Assembly (NCBI RefSeq): GCF_014489595.1 | Contig: NZ_CP060790.1 | Span: forward strand, 3,038,001-3,102,000 | Length of the DNA stretch: 64,000 nt | Direction: 5' to 3' | Source of the DNA: Paenacidovorax monticola | GTDB lineage: Bacteria; Pseudomonadota; Gammaproteobacteria; Burkholderiales; Burkholderiaceae_C | Shown here: piece by piece, positions 38,746 through 53,224 of the stretch | Numbering within the stretch: position 1 is the stretch's first letter | How the letters are laid out: each line of letters begins with the position of its first letter | Position numbers and translations under genes: made by a program | Notes under the pieces: model-generated | Database searches by the model: none | What the model saw: the letters and a program-made list of their open reading frames with translations, nothing else | What the model was told of the DNA's origin: nothing

Positions 38746-39624
38746 TTATTCTCCTTTACCGTCCGCTGCTGTAGCGGGCGCGTCTACCTTGCGAACGCGC
38801 TTAACGGCAGTGTTGTCGGCGCCACCGGCACCGGCGGGCTTGTCGCTACCGTCGGCCGGAGCGGCATTGCCACCCATCGGACGGCGGGCACCACGGCCAG
38901 CACCAGCGCGGTCGCCAGGGCGGCCATCGCGGCGGGGGCCACGGGGACGGCGCTCTTCTTCAGGGCGCGGCGTCTCGGCGACGGGCAGGTCGTTGCGGCC
39001 CAGCGTATCGCCCTTGTAGACCCACACCTTCACGCCGATCACACCGTAGGTGGTCTTGGCTTCGGAGGTGCCGTAGTCGATGTCGGCGCGCAGGGTGTGC
39101 AGCGGCACACGGCCTTCGCGGTACCACTCGGTACGGGCGATTTCGATGCCGTTCAGACGGCCCGACGACATGATCTTGATGCCCTGGGCACCCAGGCGCA
39201 TGGCGTTCTGCATCGCGCGCTTCATGGCGCGGCGGAACATGATGCGCTTTTCGAGCTGCTGGGTGATCGAGTCGGCGATCAGCTTGGCATCGATTTCGGG
39301 CTTGCGCACTTCCTCGATGTTCACGGCGACCGGCACGCCCAGGCGGGAGGCGAGTTCCTTCTTCAGGTTCTCGATGTCCTCGCCCTTCTTGCCGATCACT
39401 ACGCCCGGACGTGCCGAGTAAATCGTGATGCGGGCGTTCTTGGCAGGACGCTCGATCAGGATGCGCGACACGGCGGCGTTCTTCAGCTTGGCCTTCAGGT
39501 ACTCGCGCACCTTGATGTCTTCGGCCAGCATGCCGGCAAAGTCACGGTTGCTTGCGTACCAGCGGCTGGCCCAGTTGCGGCTGACCGCCAGGCGGAAGCC
39601 GGTAGGATGGATTTTCTGTCCCAT
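38746..39624 (-). CDS. rpsC: 30S ribosomal protein S3 with long C-terminal tail
   Basis: A 292-residue protein. The KH and S3 C-terminal domains end near residue 215 ([16 protein letters not shown]). A low-complexity tail of about 75 residues follows, rich in Arg, Gly, Pro and Ala, then [19 protein letters not shown]. coli S3 has 233 residues. The ATG gives [19 protein letters not shown]3 forms the mRNA entry site and has mRNA-unwinding activity. Confidence 0.96.
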   Translation of the reverse strand: MGQKIHPTGFRLAVSRNWASRWYASNRDFAGMLAEDIKVREYLKAKLKNAAVSRILIERPAKNARITIYSARPGVVIGKKGEDIENLKKELASRLGVPVAVNIEEVRKPEIDAKLIADSITQQLEKRIMFRRAMKRAMQNAMRLGAQGIKIMSSGRLNGIEIARTEWYREGRVPLHTLRADIDYGTSEAKTTYGVIGVKVWVYKGDTLGRNDLPVAETPRPEEERRPRGPRRDGRPGDRAGAGRGARRPMGGNAAPADGSDKPAGAGGADNTAVKRVRKVDAPATAADGKGE

Positions 39625-39637
39625 AGTTCCAGGCCTT

Positions 39638-39970
39638 TCAGTTGCCAACCGTCACGTACACATGGCACGTGGGCTTGCTGATGCGGTTGCCGCGGCCTTT
39701 GGCGCGCGCGGTGAAGCGCTTGAGCGTGGTGCCTTGCTCAACGTAGATGGTCTTGACGCGGAGTTCGTCAATGTCGGCACCGTCGTTGTGCTCAGCGTTG
39801 GCGATGGCGGACTCCAGCACCTTCTTGACGATGCCCGCAGCTTTTTTCTGCGTGAACGTCAGGATGTTCAGGGCTTGATCGACCTTCTTGCCGCGGATCA
39901 GATCGGCGACCAGACGGCCCTTGTCGACCGACAGACGAACGCCCCGGAGGACTGCACGTGTTTCAGACAT
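39638..39970 (-). CDS. rplV: 50S ribosomal protein L22
   Basis: A 110-residue protein. [20 protein letters not shown] and the extended loop with [18 protein letters not shown] line the exit tunnel. The macrolide-sensitive loop shows no obvious change. Confidence 0.97.
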   Translation of the reverse strand: MSETRAVLRGVRLSVDKGRLVADLIRGKKVDQALNILTFTQKKAAGIVKKVLESAIANAEHNDGADIDELRVKTIYVEQGTTLKRFTARAKGRGNRISKPTCHVYVTVGN

Positions 39971-39979
39971 GGTCGTTCC

Positions 39980-40258
39980 TTACTTCTTCTGGACTTTCTT
40001 GTCCGCGGGGTGACCCTTGAAGGTGCGCGTCAGGGCGAATTCGCCCAGCTTGTGGCCCACCATCTGGTCGGTGACATAGACCGGCACGTGCTGCTTGCCG
40101 TTGTGCACGGCGATGGTCAGACCGATGAACTCGGGCAGAACCATGGAGCGGCGCGACCAGGTCTTGACTGGCTTCTTGTCCTTGGTGGCGATGGCCTTCT
40201 CGACCTTGGCCAGCAAGTGATGGTCAACAAACGGACCCTTTTTGAGAGAACGAGTCAT
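39980..40258 (-). CDS. rpsS: 30S ribosomal protein S19
   Basis: A 92-residue protein: [40 protein letters not shown] and [13 protein letters not shown]. It starts 10 bp after rplB. It binds the 30S head with S13. Confidence 0.97.
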   Translation of the reverse strand: MTRSLKKGPFVDHHLLAKVEKAIATKDKKPVKTWSRRSMVLPEFIGLTIAVHNGKQHVPVYVTDQMVGHKLGEFALTRTFKGHPADKKVQKK

Positions 40259-40268
40259 TTGCTACCCC

Positions 40269-41093
40269 TTACTTCTTGCGACGCGACACAATCATCACTT
40301 GTGTGCGCTTGTTGTTACGGGTGCGGTAGCCCTTCGTCAGATTGCCCCATGGGTCAACTGCGTGGCGGCCTTCACCGGTACGGCCTTCACCACCACCGTG
40401 CGGGTGGTCGATCGGGTTCATGGCAACGCCGCGAACCGTCGGGCGGATACCCATCCAGCGCTTCACACCGGCCTTGCCCAGTTGGCGCAGGCTGTGCTCT
40501 TCGTTGGCCACTTCACCGATCGTGGCGCGGCACTCGATGTGGATCTTGCGCACTTCGCCAGAGCGCATACGCACCTGGGCGTACGTGCCTTCGCGGGCCA
40601 GCAGCGTGGCCGACGTACCGGCGGAACGGGCGATCTGGGCACCGGCACCGGGCTTGAGCTCGATGCAGTGGATCGTCGAACCCACGGGGATGTTGCGGAT
40701 CGGCAGCGTGTTGCCAGCGCGGATCGGGGCTTCGGAGCCGGACAGCAGGGTTGCGCCCACTTCCAGGCCACGCGGAGCGATGATGTAGCGGCGCTCGCCG
40801 TCGGCATAGCACACCAGGGCGATGTGGGCCGTACGGTTCGGGTCGTACTCGATGCGCTCGACCTTCGCGGGGATGCCGTCCTTGTTGCGACGGAAGTCCA
40901 CCACGCGGTAGTGGTGCTTGTGGCCACCGCCCTTGTGACGGGTGGTGATGTGGCCGTTGTTGTTACGGCCCGACTTCTGGTGCTGGGGTTCCAGCAGCGC
41001 AGCGAACGCCTCACCCTTGTACAGGTGGTCACGCGTGACCTTCACCACGGCACGTTGGCCGGGCGAAGTCGGTTTCATCTTGATAACGGCCAT
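40269..41093 (-). CDS. rplB: 50S ribosomal protein L2
   Basis: A 274-residue protein. [20 protein letters not shown] carries the conserved peptidyl-transferase-region histidine. It is full length, in frame and 2 bp from rplW. Confidence 0.97.
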   Translation of the reverse strand: MAVIKMKPTSPGQRAVVKVTRDHLYKGEAFAALLEPQHQKSGRNNNGHITTRHKGGGHKHHYRVVDFRRNKDGIPAKVERIEYDPNRTAHIALVCYADGERRYIIAPRGLEVGATLLSGSEAPIRAGNTLPIRNIPVGSTIHCIELKPGAGAQIARSAGTSATLLAREGTYAQVRMRSGEVRKIHIECRATIGEVANEEHSLRQLGKAGVKRWMGIRPTVRGVAMNPIDHPHGGGEGRTGEGRHAVDPWGNLTKGYRTRNNKRTQVMIVSRRKK

Positions 41094-41095
41094 GA

Positions 41096-41410
41096 TTAAG
41101 CAGCCTCCCCGGACAGGTTCAGCTCTTGACCTTCCTTCAGCGTCACATAGGCCTTGCGCACGTTGTCGCGGCGGCCGATGGTCTTGCCAAAGCGCTTGGT
41201 CTTGCCTTTGGTGTTCACCACAGAAACGCCCTTGACCTCAACCTTGAACATCAATTCCACAGCGGCCTTGATTTCGGGCTTGGTTGCGTTCTGCAGCACC
41301 TTGAACGTCACAGCATTGGACTTTTCGGCAACCATGGTGGCCTTTTCGGACACGATGGGAGCGACCAGCACTTGCATCAGACGGCCTTCGTCAAACTTGA
41401 GCGTGCTCAT
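41096..41410 (-). CDS. rplW: 50S ribosomal protein L23
   Basis: A 104-residue exit-tunnel protein that docks trigger factor and [23 protein letters not shown] and [20 protein letters not shown] are intact. Its start overlaps rplD by 4 bp. Confidence 0.96.
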   Translation of the reverse strand: MSTLKFDEGRLMQVLVAPIVSEKATMVAEKSNAVTFKVLQNATKPEIKAAVELMFKVEVKGVSVVNTKGKTKRFGKTIGRRDNVRKAYVTLKEGQELNLSGEAA

Positions 41411-42027
41411 GCGAACATCTCCTTGAGTTTGTCGATAGCGCCCTTGGTGACGAGCACTTTCTTGTAGTGCACCAGCGACACGGGATCTGCGTAACGGGGT
41501 TCGACGATGAACACGTTCTTCAGATTGCGCGAAGCCAGGTACAGGTTTTCGTCCACTTCATCGGCGATCACCATCACCGATTGCAGGTTCATGGCCTTGA
41601 ACTTGTCGGCCAGGACCTTGGTCTTGGGCGTCTCAAGCTTCAGGGAGTCCACCACAGCCAAACGGCCTTCGCGGGCCAGCTGCGACAGGATGGAAGCCAT
41701 GCCAGCGCGGTACATCTTCTTGTTGATCTTCTGCGAGAAGTTTTCTTCGGGCAGGTTCGGGAAGATGCGGCCGCCCCCGCGCCACAGCGGCGAGGAGGTC
41801 ATACCGGCACGTGCGTTGCCGGTACCCTTTTGCTTGAAGGGCTTCTTGGTCGAGTGCTTGACCTGCTCGCGGTCCTTCTGGGCGCGCGTGCCTTGGCGGG
41901 CATTGGCTTGGTAAGCGACGACGATCTGGTGCACCAGGTCTTCGTTGAATTCACGACCGAACACGGTCTCAGGAGCGTCGAACTTGGACGCTGCCTGGCC
42001 TTGGTCATTCAGGAGTTCGAGCTGCAT
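41407..42027 (-). CDS. rplD: 50S ribosomal protein L4
   Basis: A 206-residue protein. [20 protein letters not shown] and [21 protein letters not shown] form the tunnel loop. L4 also autoregulates the S10 operon in E. coli; whether it does so here is not shown. Its start codon abuts the rplC stop. Confidence 0.97.
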   Translation of the reverse strand: MQLELLNDQGQAASKFDAPETVFGREFNEDLVHQIVVAYQANARQGTRAQKDREQVKHSTKKPFKQKGTGNARAGMTSSPLWRGGGRIFPNLPEENFSQKINKKMYRAGMASILSQLAREGRLAVVDSLKLETPKTKVLADKFKAMNLQSVMVIADEVDENLYLASRNLKNVFIVEPRYADPVSLVHYKKVLVTKGAIDKLKEMFA

Positions 42028-42701
42028 TAGTTCGCTCCTTTGGAGGCTTTGGCCTTGACTGCGGGACGCACCGTCACGAAGCCACCCTTGGAGCCCGGAA
42101 CAGCGCCCTTGATCAAGAGCAGTTGACGCGCTTCGTCGATGCGGATCACATCGAGGTTTTGCGTGGTCTTGGTCACATCACCGAGGTGACCGGTCATCTT
42201 CTTGCCAGGGAACACGCGGCCCGGATCCTGCGCCATCGAGATGGAGCCAGGAACGTTGTGCGAGCGGCTGTTACCGTGCGATGCGCGCTGCGAACCGAAG
42301 TTGTGGCGCTTGATGGTGCCTGCGAAGCCCTTACCGATCGAGGTGCCTTGCACGTCGACCTTCTGGCCCACGGCGAACACATCGGTCACCGGCACGGCGG
42401 CACCGGCGGCGTACTTGCCGGCGGTTTCAGCGGTGACGCGGAATTCCTGGATGATTTCACCGGCTTCGACACCTGCCTTGGCGAGGTGGCCAGCTTCGGG
42501 CTTGGTCACGCGCGAAGCCTTGCGCGAACCGAACGTGACCTGCAGGGCCACGTAGCCATCGTTCTCTTGGGTTTTGACCTGGGTCACGCGGTTGTTGGAC
42601 ACATCCACCACCGTGACGGGCACTGCGTCCCCGTCATCGGTGAACAGACGCATCATGCCCACCTTGCGGCCCAGCAACCCCAGGGAGTTGCTCAGACTCA
42701 T
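42027..42701 (-). CDS. rplC: 50S ribosomal protein L3
   Basis: A 224-residue protein: [40 protein letters not shown] and [21 protein letters not shown]. It is separated from rpsJ by 203 bp holding a sigma-70 promoter, unlike E. coli, where rpsJ and rplC are nearly adjacent. Confidence 0.97.
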   Translation of the reverse strand: MSLSNSLGLLGRKVGMMRLFTDDGDAVPVTVVDVSNNRVTQVKTQENDGYVALQVTFGSRKASRVTKPEAGHLAKAGVEAGEIIQEFRVTAETAGKYAAGAAVPVTDVFAVGQKVDVQGTSIGKGFAGTIKRHNFGSQRASHGNSRSHNVPGSISMAQDPGRVFPGKKMTGHLGDVTKTTQNLDVIRIDEARQLLLIKGAVPGSKGGFVTVRPAVKAKASKGAN

Positions 42702-42824
42702 TGGTTTTCTCCAAAACTTTCACCGCCGCAACTTCAATTGGCTGCGCCGTTTGCACCTGCGTGCGTGAAAGAAGGTTGATAAAACTCCACCCCCCCGGCA
42801 AGCGCAGGGAAGGCGAAGCCCTAA

Positions 42825-42853
42825 AGTATAACGCGAACCGCTTTTGCAAGCAA
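42825..42853 (-). promoter_or_regulatory. Sigma-70 promoter for rplC-rpsQ
   Basis: Minus strand: TTGCTT (42848-42853), 17-bp spacer, TATACT (42825-42830). The -10 matches five of six consensus bases. The leader to the rplC ATG would be about 117 nt. Confidence 0.72.
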
Positions 42854-42864
42854 GTTCGCGTTAT
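42828..42864. promoter_or_regulatory. 11-bp inverted repeat overlapping the rplC promoter
   Basis: ATAACGCGAAC / GTTCGCGTTAT, perfect, with a 15-bp loop. It covers the -35 and spacer of the rplC promoter. It could be an operator or the stem of an rpsJ attenuator or terminator. Confidence 0.6.
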
Positions 42865-42904
42865 GGGGACATGGAGCGGGCCCCAGGCCCGCATCCAGGT
42901 ACGC

Positions 42905-43216
42905 TTACTGCAGCTTGATTTCGACGTCCACGCCAGCGGGCAGATCGAGCTTCATCAGGGCGTCCACCGTCTTGTCGGTGGGGTCCACGATGTCCATCAG
43001 GCGCTGGTGCGTGCGGATTTCGAACTGGTCGCGCGACGACTTGTTGACGTGCGGCGAACGCAGGATGTCGAAACGCTTCATGCGCGTCGGCAGGGGCACG
43101 GGGCCCTTGACGATGGCGCCGGTGCGCTTGGCGGTGTCAACGATCTCGGCAGCGGACTGGTCGATCAGCTTGTAGTCGAATGCCTTCAGGCGGATGCGGA
43201 TTTTTTGCTTGGACAT
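42905..43216 (-). CDS. rpsJ: 30S ribosomal protein S10
   Basis: A 103-residue protein starting [40 protein letters not shown] contains the NusB/NusE interface; S10 is also NusE in transcription antitermination. It lies 25 bp after tuf and so belongs to the str transcript. Confidence 0.97.
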   Translation of the reverse strand: MSKQKIRIRLKAFDYKLIDQSAAEIVDTAKRTGAIVKGPVPLPTRMKRFDILRSPHVNKSSRDQFEIRTHQRLMDIVDPTDKTVDALMKLDLPAGVDVEIKLQ

Positions 43217-43241
43217 GGCAAGTTCCTTTTCTGCTTAAAAA

Positions 43242-44431
<1,190 letters not shown>

Positions 44432-44550
44432 TTCAATTTCTCCAAAGAGCAATGCCTGTGTCAGGGTTTAACGTCTGCACCCGGTTGCTGATTCGTCCCG
44501 CACAGGGCGACAGGACGGCACCGGATCGCAGATTGCAAAAAAGCTTGCAG

Positions 44551-44608
44551 ACTATCGAAACAGGAGCTGCCGGCGCTTGATGGTCAAGCGCTGGCAGCCG
44601 ATTTCACC
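44551..44608 (+). repeat. Dispersed intergenic palindrome, copy A4
   Basis: The best-formed copy: CTATCGAAACAGGAGCTGCC, then GGCGCTTGA. The stem GCTGCCGGCGCTTGA (44566-44580) pairs with TCAAGCGCTGGCAGC (44584-44598) with one G-T wobble and a 3-base loop. It sits between fusA and tuf within one transcript, so it may tune processing or read-through. Confidence 0.75.
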
Positions 44609-44610
44609 AA

Positions 44611-46712
<2,102 letters not shown>

Positions 46713-46794
46713 GATTTACTTTCGTTAACGGCTAAGAGCCCGCCCGTCAAAACGACGGGTCGGGCTCCCAGCCTTCGAGATATGGGTACGAAAC

Positions 46795-47268
46795 TTAGAA
46801 GCGGAAGTGGCTGAATGCCTTGTTGGCTTCGGCCATGCGGTGCACTTCGTCACGGCGCTTCATGGCGCCACCACGGCCTTCGGTGGCCTCGAGCAGTTCG
46901 TTGGCCAGACGCTGGGCCATGGACTTCTCGCCGCGCTTGCGGGCGGCTTCCTTGATCCAGCGCATCGACAGGGCCAGACGGCGCACGGGACGCACTTCCA
47001 CGGGCACCTGGTAGTTGGCACCGCCCACGCGGCGGGACTTCACTTCGACCATGGGCTTCACGTTGTTGATGGCAACGGTGAACGCTTCCAGGGGGTCCTT
47101 GTCGGGGTGCTTCTTCTGGATCAGATCCAGAGCGCCGTAGATGATGCGCTCGGCAACCGCCTTCTTGCCGCCTTCCATGATCACGTTCATGAATTTGGAC
47201 AGCTCTACATTGCCGAACTTGGGATCCGGCAGGATTTCACGTTTGGGGACTTCGCGACGACGTGGCAT
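46795..47268 (-). CDS. rpsG: 30S ribosomal protein S7
   Basis: A 157-residue protein nucleating the 30S head. [20 protein letters not shown] and [16 protein letters not shown] are typical. It lies 171 bp after rpsL, a larger gap than in E. coli, in which no gene is seen. Confidence 0.97.
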   Translation of the reverse strand: MPRRREVPKREILPDPKFGNVELSKFMNVIMEGGKKAVAERIIYGALDLIQKKHPDKDPLEAFTVAINNVKPMVEVKSRRVGGANYQVPVEVRPVRRLALSMRWIKEAARKRGEKSMAQRLANELLEATEGRGGAMKRRDEVHRMAEANKAFSHFRF

Positions 47269-47439
47269 TTTTTACCTCTATCTTGCTTCAGTTGGCGTCT
47301 TTTCAGACACCGCGAGAGCCATTCAGGACTCCCACTTACTCGACCCGCGCAGAACACCTGCGTTTGGGGTCACTACGCTGCACCACCGCGCCACGCGGGG
47401 AGACAGCACCGAAATTTCTCAGACCGGGAAGGCCAGGGC

Positions 47440-47817
47440 TTACTTGGCCTTGGGCTTCTTCGCGCCGTACTTGGAGCGGGCCTGCTTGCGATCCTTCACG
47501 CCTTGCAGATCCAGGGAACCGCGGACGATGTGGTAACGCACACCGGGCAGATCCTTCACACGACCGCCGCGAACCAGCACCACGCTGTGTTCCTGCAGGT
47601 TGTGGCCTTCACCGCCGATGTAGGAAATGACTTCGAAACCGTTGGTCAGGCGCACCTTGGCGACCTTACGCAGAGCGGAGTTCGGCTTCTTGGGCGTCGT
47701 GGTGTACACACGGGTGCACACACCGCGGCGCTGGGGAGAGTTCTCCATCGCAGGGCTCTTGGACTTGGTCGTTTCGACCTCGCGCCCCTGACGGACGAGC
47801 TGGTTAATGGTTGGCAT
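47440..47817 (-). CDS. rpsL: 30S ribosomal protein S12
   Basis: A 125-residue decoding-site protein: [20 protein letters not shown] and [20 protein letters not shown]. Streptomycin-site residues appear wild type (Lys43 in TPKKPNS, Lys88 in [10 protein letters not shown]). First gene of the str operon; its own promoter lies 77-105 bp upstream. Confidence 0.97.
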   Translation of the reverse strand: MPTINQLVRQGREVETTKSKSPAMENSPQRRGVCTRVYTTTPKKPNSALRKVAKVRLTNGFEVISYIGGEGHNLQEHSVVLVRGGRVKDLPGVRYHIVRGSLDLQGVKDRKQARSKYGAKKPKAK

Positions 47818-47893
47818 TGATACGTCCCTAAACGTGAATTGCTTCGTGAAAAGCGAAAACGTGAATCCCTTCGGAAATTCCGAAAAGCTTTCT

Positions 47894-47922
47894 ATCGTAA
47901 CAGCTTGGTCCCGGCGTGGCAA
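47894..47922 (-). promoter_or_regulatory. Sigma-70 promoter of the str operon (rpsL)
   Basis: Minus strand: TTGCCA (47917-47922), 17-bp spacer, TACGAT (47894-47899). Five and four consensus matches. Transcription would start about 70 nt before the rpsL ATG. Confidence 0.7.
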
Positions 47923-48026
47923 GCCACTCGCAAGGCCAGGCGTGCACCGCACCGGGGTTTCCAGGCCACAAATGGCCTGAAACGCCCGCCCGGTGCGCCT
48001 TTGGCACTCCCGAAACCAGAGCTGGC

Positions 48027-49196
48027 TTACTTGATCCAGAGGCGGATGGCGTCCCAGGCGCGGCCCAGGATGCCGGCCTGCTCGACGCCTTCAAGCGCCA
48101 CCAGCGGCACCTCGGCCAGCGTCTGCTCGCCCAGCAGCACCTTGAGCGTGCCCACCGACTGGCCCTGGGTGAACGGCGCCACCAGCGGATCCTGGCGCAC
48201 GATCTGGGTCGTGACCTTGCCCGCGCTGCCCGAAGGCACGGTCACGACGATGGGCTCCGTGCGGCCGATCTTGATGGTGCTGGTCTTGCCCTTCCAGACG
48301 GCGGGCGTGGCCACGGGCTGGCCCGCGTCGAAGAGCTTGACGGCGTCGAACGCGGTGTAGCCCCAGTTCAGCAGTTTCTGGCTTTCGTTCGCGCGCGCGT
48401 TTTCGCTCGCGGCGCCCAGCACGATGGACAGCAGGCGGCGATGGCCCACATTGGGGAAGTCGCGCTTGGACGTGGCCACCAGGCAGTAGCCCGCCGCCTC
48501 GGTGTGGCCCGTCTTGAGGCCGTCCACCGTCGGGTCGCGGAACAGCAGCATGTTCCGGTTGTTGCCGTTGGAGGCCGGCGTGCCCGGGTAGCTGTAGTGC
48601 TTGGTGGAGTAGTAGTGCATGTACTCCGGGAAGTCCTGCATCAGCCGGCGCGCCAGGATCGACAGGTCCTTGGCGGTGGTGGTGTGGCCGGGCTCGGTCA
48701 GTCCCTCGGGGTTCTTGTAGCTCGTGCCCGTCATGCCCAGGGCCTTGGCCTGGTCGTTCATGAGCTTGACGAAGTTCTCCACCGTGCCGCCCACGCCTTC
48801 GGCCAGCGCGACGGTGGCGTCGTTGCCCGACTGCACGATCATGCCCTTGAGCAGGTCGTCCACGGCCACCTGCATCTTGGGATCGATGAACATGCGCGAG
48901 CCCGGCATCTTCCAGGCGCGCACGCTCACGGGCAGCTTCTGCTCCAGCGTGATCTTCTTGGCGCGCAGCGCGTCGAACACCAGGTAGCCCGTCATGAGCT
49001 TGGTGAGCGAGGCCTGCTCGACCGGGCCCTCGATCTCCTTGGAGGCCAGCACCTGGCCCGCCGTCACGTCCACGAGCAGGTAGTTGCGCGCGGCGATCTC
49101 GGGGGGCTGGGGGGCCTGGATCTGGGCCAGCAGGATGGAGGGGGCCACGGCGGCCGCCAGGGCCAGGGTGCGCAATGCGGTCAGGGTTCGGTTCAT
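48027..49196 (-). CDS. dacC: D-alanyl-D-alanine carboxypeptidase (PBP5/6 family)
   Basis: A 389-residue serine-type carboxypeptidase trimming the terminal D-Ala of peptidoglycan pentapeptides. The signal peptide ends at SILLAQ. Catalytic motifs are SLTK (about residue 65), SGN (about 123) and KTG (about 224). The C-terminal PBP5_C beta domain ends in an amphipathic helix [15 protein letters not shown] for membrane association. The exact dac paralog is uncertain. Confidence 0.93.
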   Translation of the reverse strand: MNRTLTALRTLALAAAVAPSILLAQIQAPQPPEIAARNYLLVDVTAGQVLASKEIEGPVEQASLTKLMTGYLVFDALRAKKITLEQKLPVSVRAWKMPGSRMFIDPKMQVAVDDLLKGMIVQSGNDATVALAEGVGGTVENFVKLMNDQAKALGMTGTSYKNPEGLTEPGHTTTAKDLSILARRLMQDFPEYMHYYSTKHYSYPGTPASNGNNRNMLLFRDPTVDGLKTGHTEAAGYCLVATSKRDFPNVGHRRLLSIVLGAASENARANESQKLLNWGYTAFDAVKLFDAGQPVATPAVWKGKTSTIKIGRTEPIVVTVPSGSAGKVTTQIVRQDPLVAPFTQGQSVGTLKVLLGEQTLAEVPLVALEGVEQAGILGRAWDAIRLWIK

Positions 49197-49290
49197 GGAG
49201 TGCACCAGCAAAAGACGGGTCAGGACAGGGCCGCGGGGCCAGGCGCTGGGCGCCTTCCCCGGGCCGGGAAAGAGGGGGCCGGGGCGCGGC

Positions 49291-49926
49291 TCACGCGCCC
49301 GGCTGCAGGTGGCGGACCACCAGATTCTTCAGAAGCGGCAATTGTCCGTGAAAGAAATGGCCGCCCCCGGGGACGACTGTGACAGGCAGTATCTGGGGCC
49401 GCGCCCAGTCCATCACGGCGGACAGGGGCACGGTGTCGTCGTGCTCGCCATGCACGACCAGGGTGCGCAGATGGGCCTCGGGCGGCACGCTGGCCACCGT
49501 GAAGCGGCTGGCCGCCGTGCCCACCAGCACCACGCGCTCGATGGCGCGCTGGCCCCAGAGCGCCGCGAGCGCGTGGCTCGTGACAAAGGCGCCGAACGAG
49601 AAGCCCGCCAGCGCGATGGGCCCCTCGGGCGCCGCCTGGCGCACCACGGCGAGCAGGTCCTCCAGCTCGCCGCGGCCCTCGTCATGGGTGCCGGCGCTGG
49701 CGCCCACGCCCCGGAAGTTGAAGCGCACGGCGTCGTAGCCGCTCGCCACGAAGGCGCGGGCCAGCGTCTGCACCACCTTGTTGTCCATGGTGCCGCCGAA
49801 CAGCGGATGGGGGTGGGCGATGATGGCCACGCCGCGCGGCGCCGTGCCCTCGGCCGCCGCATCGCGCACGGCCTCGATCACGCCCGCGGCGCCGGCAAGG
49901 CTCAGGCGTTCAGTTTGCGCATTCAC
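49291..49926 (-). CDS. Alpha/beta-hydrolase family protein
   Basis: About 211 residues. HPHPLFGGTMDNKVVQTLARA near residue 40 is a hallmark of this small-hydrolase family, followed by VRFNFRGVGASAG, the nucleophile elbow GFSFGAF and the late catalytic GGGHFFHG. The GTG at 49926 opens MNAQTERLSL as in relatives; an ATG 16 codons earlier is an alternative. Substrate unknown. Confidence 0.85.
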   Translation of the reverse strand: MNAQTERLSLAGAAGVIEAVRDAAAEGTAPRGVAIIAHPHPLFGGTMDNKVVQTLARAFVASGYDAVRFNFRGVGASAGTHDEGRGELEDLLAVVRQAAPEGPIALAGFSFGAFVTSHALAALWGQRAIERVVLVGTAASRFTVASVPPEAHLRTLVVHGEHDDTVPLSAVMDWARPQILPVTVVPGGGHFFHGQLPLLKNLVVRHLQPGA

Positions 49927-50008
49927 GTTTGCTATCCAATCCAGAGCTGTCCGCGCTTGCCGGACAAGCGCCACAGCCCCAAAACACTAAAACCCTATGG
50001 AGCCACCC

Positions 50009-50338
50009 TCAGCGGCCAAGTTCCGGCGGCGTGAGCAGGCGCTCCACGACCTGGCCGTTCTTGAGGTGGGATTCGACGATTTCGTCCACGTCGCTCGGGT
50101 CCACATAGGTGTACCAGGTGCCTTCGGGGTAGACCACGGCGATGGGGCCGCCCGCGCAACGGTCCAGGCAGCCGGCCTTGTTCACGCGCACCTTGCCGGG
50201 CCCCGCCAGGCCCTGCTGCTTGACCAGCATCTTGCAGCGGTCGAACGCCTCCTGCGCGCCATGGTGGGCGCAGCTGTTCTCGCCGTTGGCGCGGTCGTTG
50301 AGGCAGAAGAAGATGTGGCGCTGGTAGTACTGGGTCAT
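50009..50338 (-). CDS. (2Fe-2S) thioredoxin-like ferredoxin
   Basis: A 109-residue protein with a 2Fe-2S cluster fold. The cysteines lie in FFCLNDRANGENSCAHHG and VRVNKAGCLDRCAGGPIAVVY. Such stand-alone ferredoxins resemble NuoE/HoxE-type domains; partner unknown. It lies 10 bp upstream (in coordinate order) from the VanZ gene but reads leftward with it. Confidence 0.9.
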   Translation of the reverse strand: MTQYYQRHIFFCLNDRANGENSCAHHGAQEAFDRCKMLVKQQGLAGPGKVRVNKAGCLDRCAGGPIAVVYPEGTWYTYVDPSDVDEIVESHLKNGQVVERLLTPPELGR

Positions 50339-50348
50339 GGGCGGGATT

Positions 50349-51449
50349 CTAGGATTGCCGCTCCCTGCGGGACACGCGCACCAGCACATACATGAGCGCC
50401 GCATAGGGCCAGAGCCAGCCCAGCCACTGGGCCAGCCCGTAGAAGCGCAGGAAGCGCCCCTGCTCCCACAACTGCAGCGTCTGCGCGAAATAGGCGCTCG
50501 TGGGCGCCTGGTTCAGCAGGCTCTGGTGCAGCACCAGGGCCAGCAGCAGCACGGCCGCGCAGGCACGCCGGGGCAGCGGCAGCAGCAGCACGGCCAGGGC
50601 CAGCGCGGCCCACACGCCCACACGCACGGGCAGGCCCACCCACCACTCCCAGGCGTGCGAGGGCCCCCAGGTCAGCGCCGAGGACAGCGCCGTCACCGCC
50701 ACGCCCACCACCACGGCCAGGGCCGCGAACACCGCGCGCCGCCCCACGTGGCGGATCACGCAGTAGCCCAGCAGGCAGGGCAGCAGCAGGCCCAGCAGCA
50801 CGCACAGCACCTCGATGCCGGGCGACAGCGGCTCCAGCGCCTCTTCGCGCAGGGGCAGCCAGTCGAGGAAGGGCGTCCCCTCCAGCATCTCGGCCAGCGC
50901 GGCCTCCAGGCGCTCCAGCATCTGCCCCAGTCCGAAGGGCACGGCGGCGGGGAACAGCAGCGCGGGCGGCCACAGCGCCAGCAGCACCAGCGCGCCCTGC
51001 GCGTCGGGCACGAACCAGCGATCGCGGAAGCGGCTCCAGTGGTCGATGGCGCCCCAGCGCTCCAGCAGCGCCGCCACGAGCGCCCCCGCGAGCGCGCCGG
51101 CCGCGTTGAGCAGGAGGTCCATGCTCGATGACACGCGCTGCGGCAGGTAGATCTGCAGGAACTCCATGCACAGCGCCAGCAGCGCCCCGGCCAGCGCCGC
51201 CAGCGGCACGGCCGCGCGCGGCCAGCCCGTGCGCAGCAGCGCCAGCGCGAGCAGGAAGCCCAGCGGCGCGTAGCCGAGCACGTTGATGTTGATGTCGAAC
51301 CAGGTCCAGTACGGCGGCGGAATCCGCGCCGAGAGGAACACCCAGGGCGAAATGCCCTGCTCGCGCCAGCCGTCGAAGGGGAACAGGCTCGCGAAGACGA
51401 TCAGCGCCGCGTAGATCAGCGCCAGCGGCCAGGCAATGGTCTTGTGCAC
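50349..51449 (-). CDS. VanZ-family membrane protein
   Basis: About 366 residues with roughly nine hydrophobic helices. The VanZ-like N-terminal domain (about 1-120) has FASLFPFDGWREQG, DININVLGYAPLGFLLALAL and MDLLLNAAGALAGALV. A second membrane region follows. VanZ relatives are linked with glycopeptide resistance or unknown envelope roles. The GTG at 51449 is the likeliest start, 17 bp after hemJ ends. Confidence 0.82.
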   Translation of the reverse strand: MHKTIAWPLALIYAALIVFASLFPFDGWREQGISPWVFLSARIPPPYWTWFDININVLGYAPLGFLLALALLRTGWPRAAVPLAALAGALLALCMEFLQIYLPQRVSSSMDLLLNAAGALAGALVAALLERWGAIDHWSRFRDRWFVPDAQGALVLLALWPPALLFPAAVPFGLGQMLERLEAALAEMLEGTPFLDWLPLREEALEPLSPGIEVLCVLLGLLLPCLLGYCVIRHVGRRAVFAALAVVVGVAVTALSSALTWGPSHAWEWWVGLPVRVGVWAALALAVLLLPLPRRACAAVLLLALVLHQSLLNQAPTSAYFAQTLQLWEQGRFLRFYGLAQWLGWLWPYAALMYVLVRVSRRERQS

Positions 51450-51466
51450 CGCGCCCCGGCTCCGTG

Positions 51467-51895
51467 TCAGAACGGCTTGACGACCACCAGCACCACCGCC
51501 GCCACGAGCAGCAGCACCGGCACCTCGTTGAACCAGCGGAACCACACGTGGCTGCGCCGGCTCGTGTTCGCGGCGAGTTTGCGCAGCAGCACGGCGCAGG
51601 CGTGGTGGTAGCCGATCACGAGCAGCACCACGGCCAGCTTGGCGTGCATCCAGCCATTGCCCGGCCCCTTGCCGATGCCGTAGCCCAGGTACAGCCACAG
51701 CCCCAGCGCGACGGCGGGCACGGCGAGCATCGTCGTGAAGCGCAGCAGCTTGCGCGCCATGAGCAGCAGGCGCTCGCGTTCGGCCACCGAGCCCGGGGCC
51801 ACCATGGCCAGGTTGACGAAGATGCGCGGCAGGTAGAACAGGCCGGCGAACCAGCTGGCCACGAAGACGATGTGGAAGGCTTTGACCCAGAGCAT
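51467..51895 (-). CDS. hemJ: Protoporphyrinogen IX oxidase HemJ
   Basis: A 142-residue membrane protein with four helices. MLWVKAFHIVFVASWFAGLF has the conserved early His, and GNGWMHAKLAVVLLVIGYHH and SHVWFRWFNEVPVLLLV the later conserved residues. HemJ converts protoporphyrinogen IX to protoporphyrin IX. It is divergent from hemB, linking two steps of heme synthesis. Confidence 0.92.
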   Translation of the reverse strand: MLWVKAFHIVFVASWFAGLFYLPRIFVNLAMVAPGSVAERERLLLMARKLLRFTTMLAVPAVALGLWLYLGYGIGKGPGNGWMHAKLAVVLLVIGYHHACAVLLRKLAANTSRRSHVWFRWFNEVPVLLLVAAVVLVVVKPF

Positions 51896-51984
51896 GCGGC
51901 CAGTGTACGGGGCCATGCCGCCCGGGCGCCCGCAAATCCTCAAAGGCCGCGCGATGGGGCGGAGATTCGTGTCCGGCAGGCGCC

Positions 51985-53204
<1,220 letters not shown>

Positions 53205-53224
53205 GAGCAGCCGCCGCCCTGCCC

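Noticed and set aside
47269..47439. Hidden gene or RNA between rpsL and rpsG
   Set aside because: No coding frame, promoter or strong hairpin with terminator could be supported.
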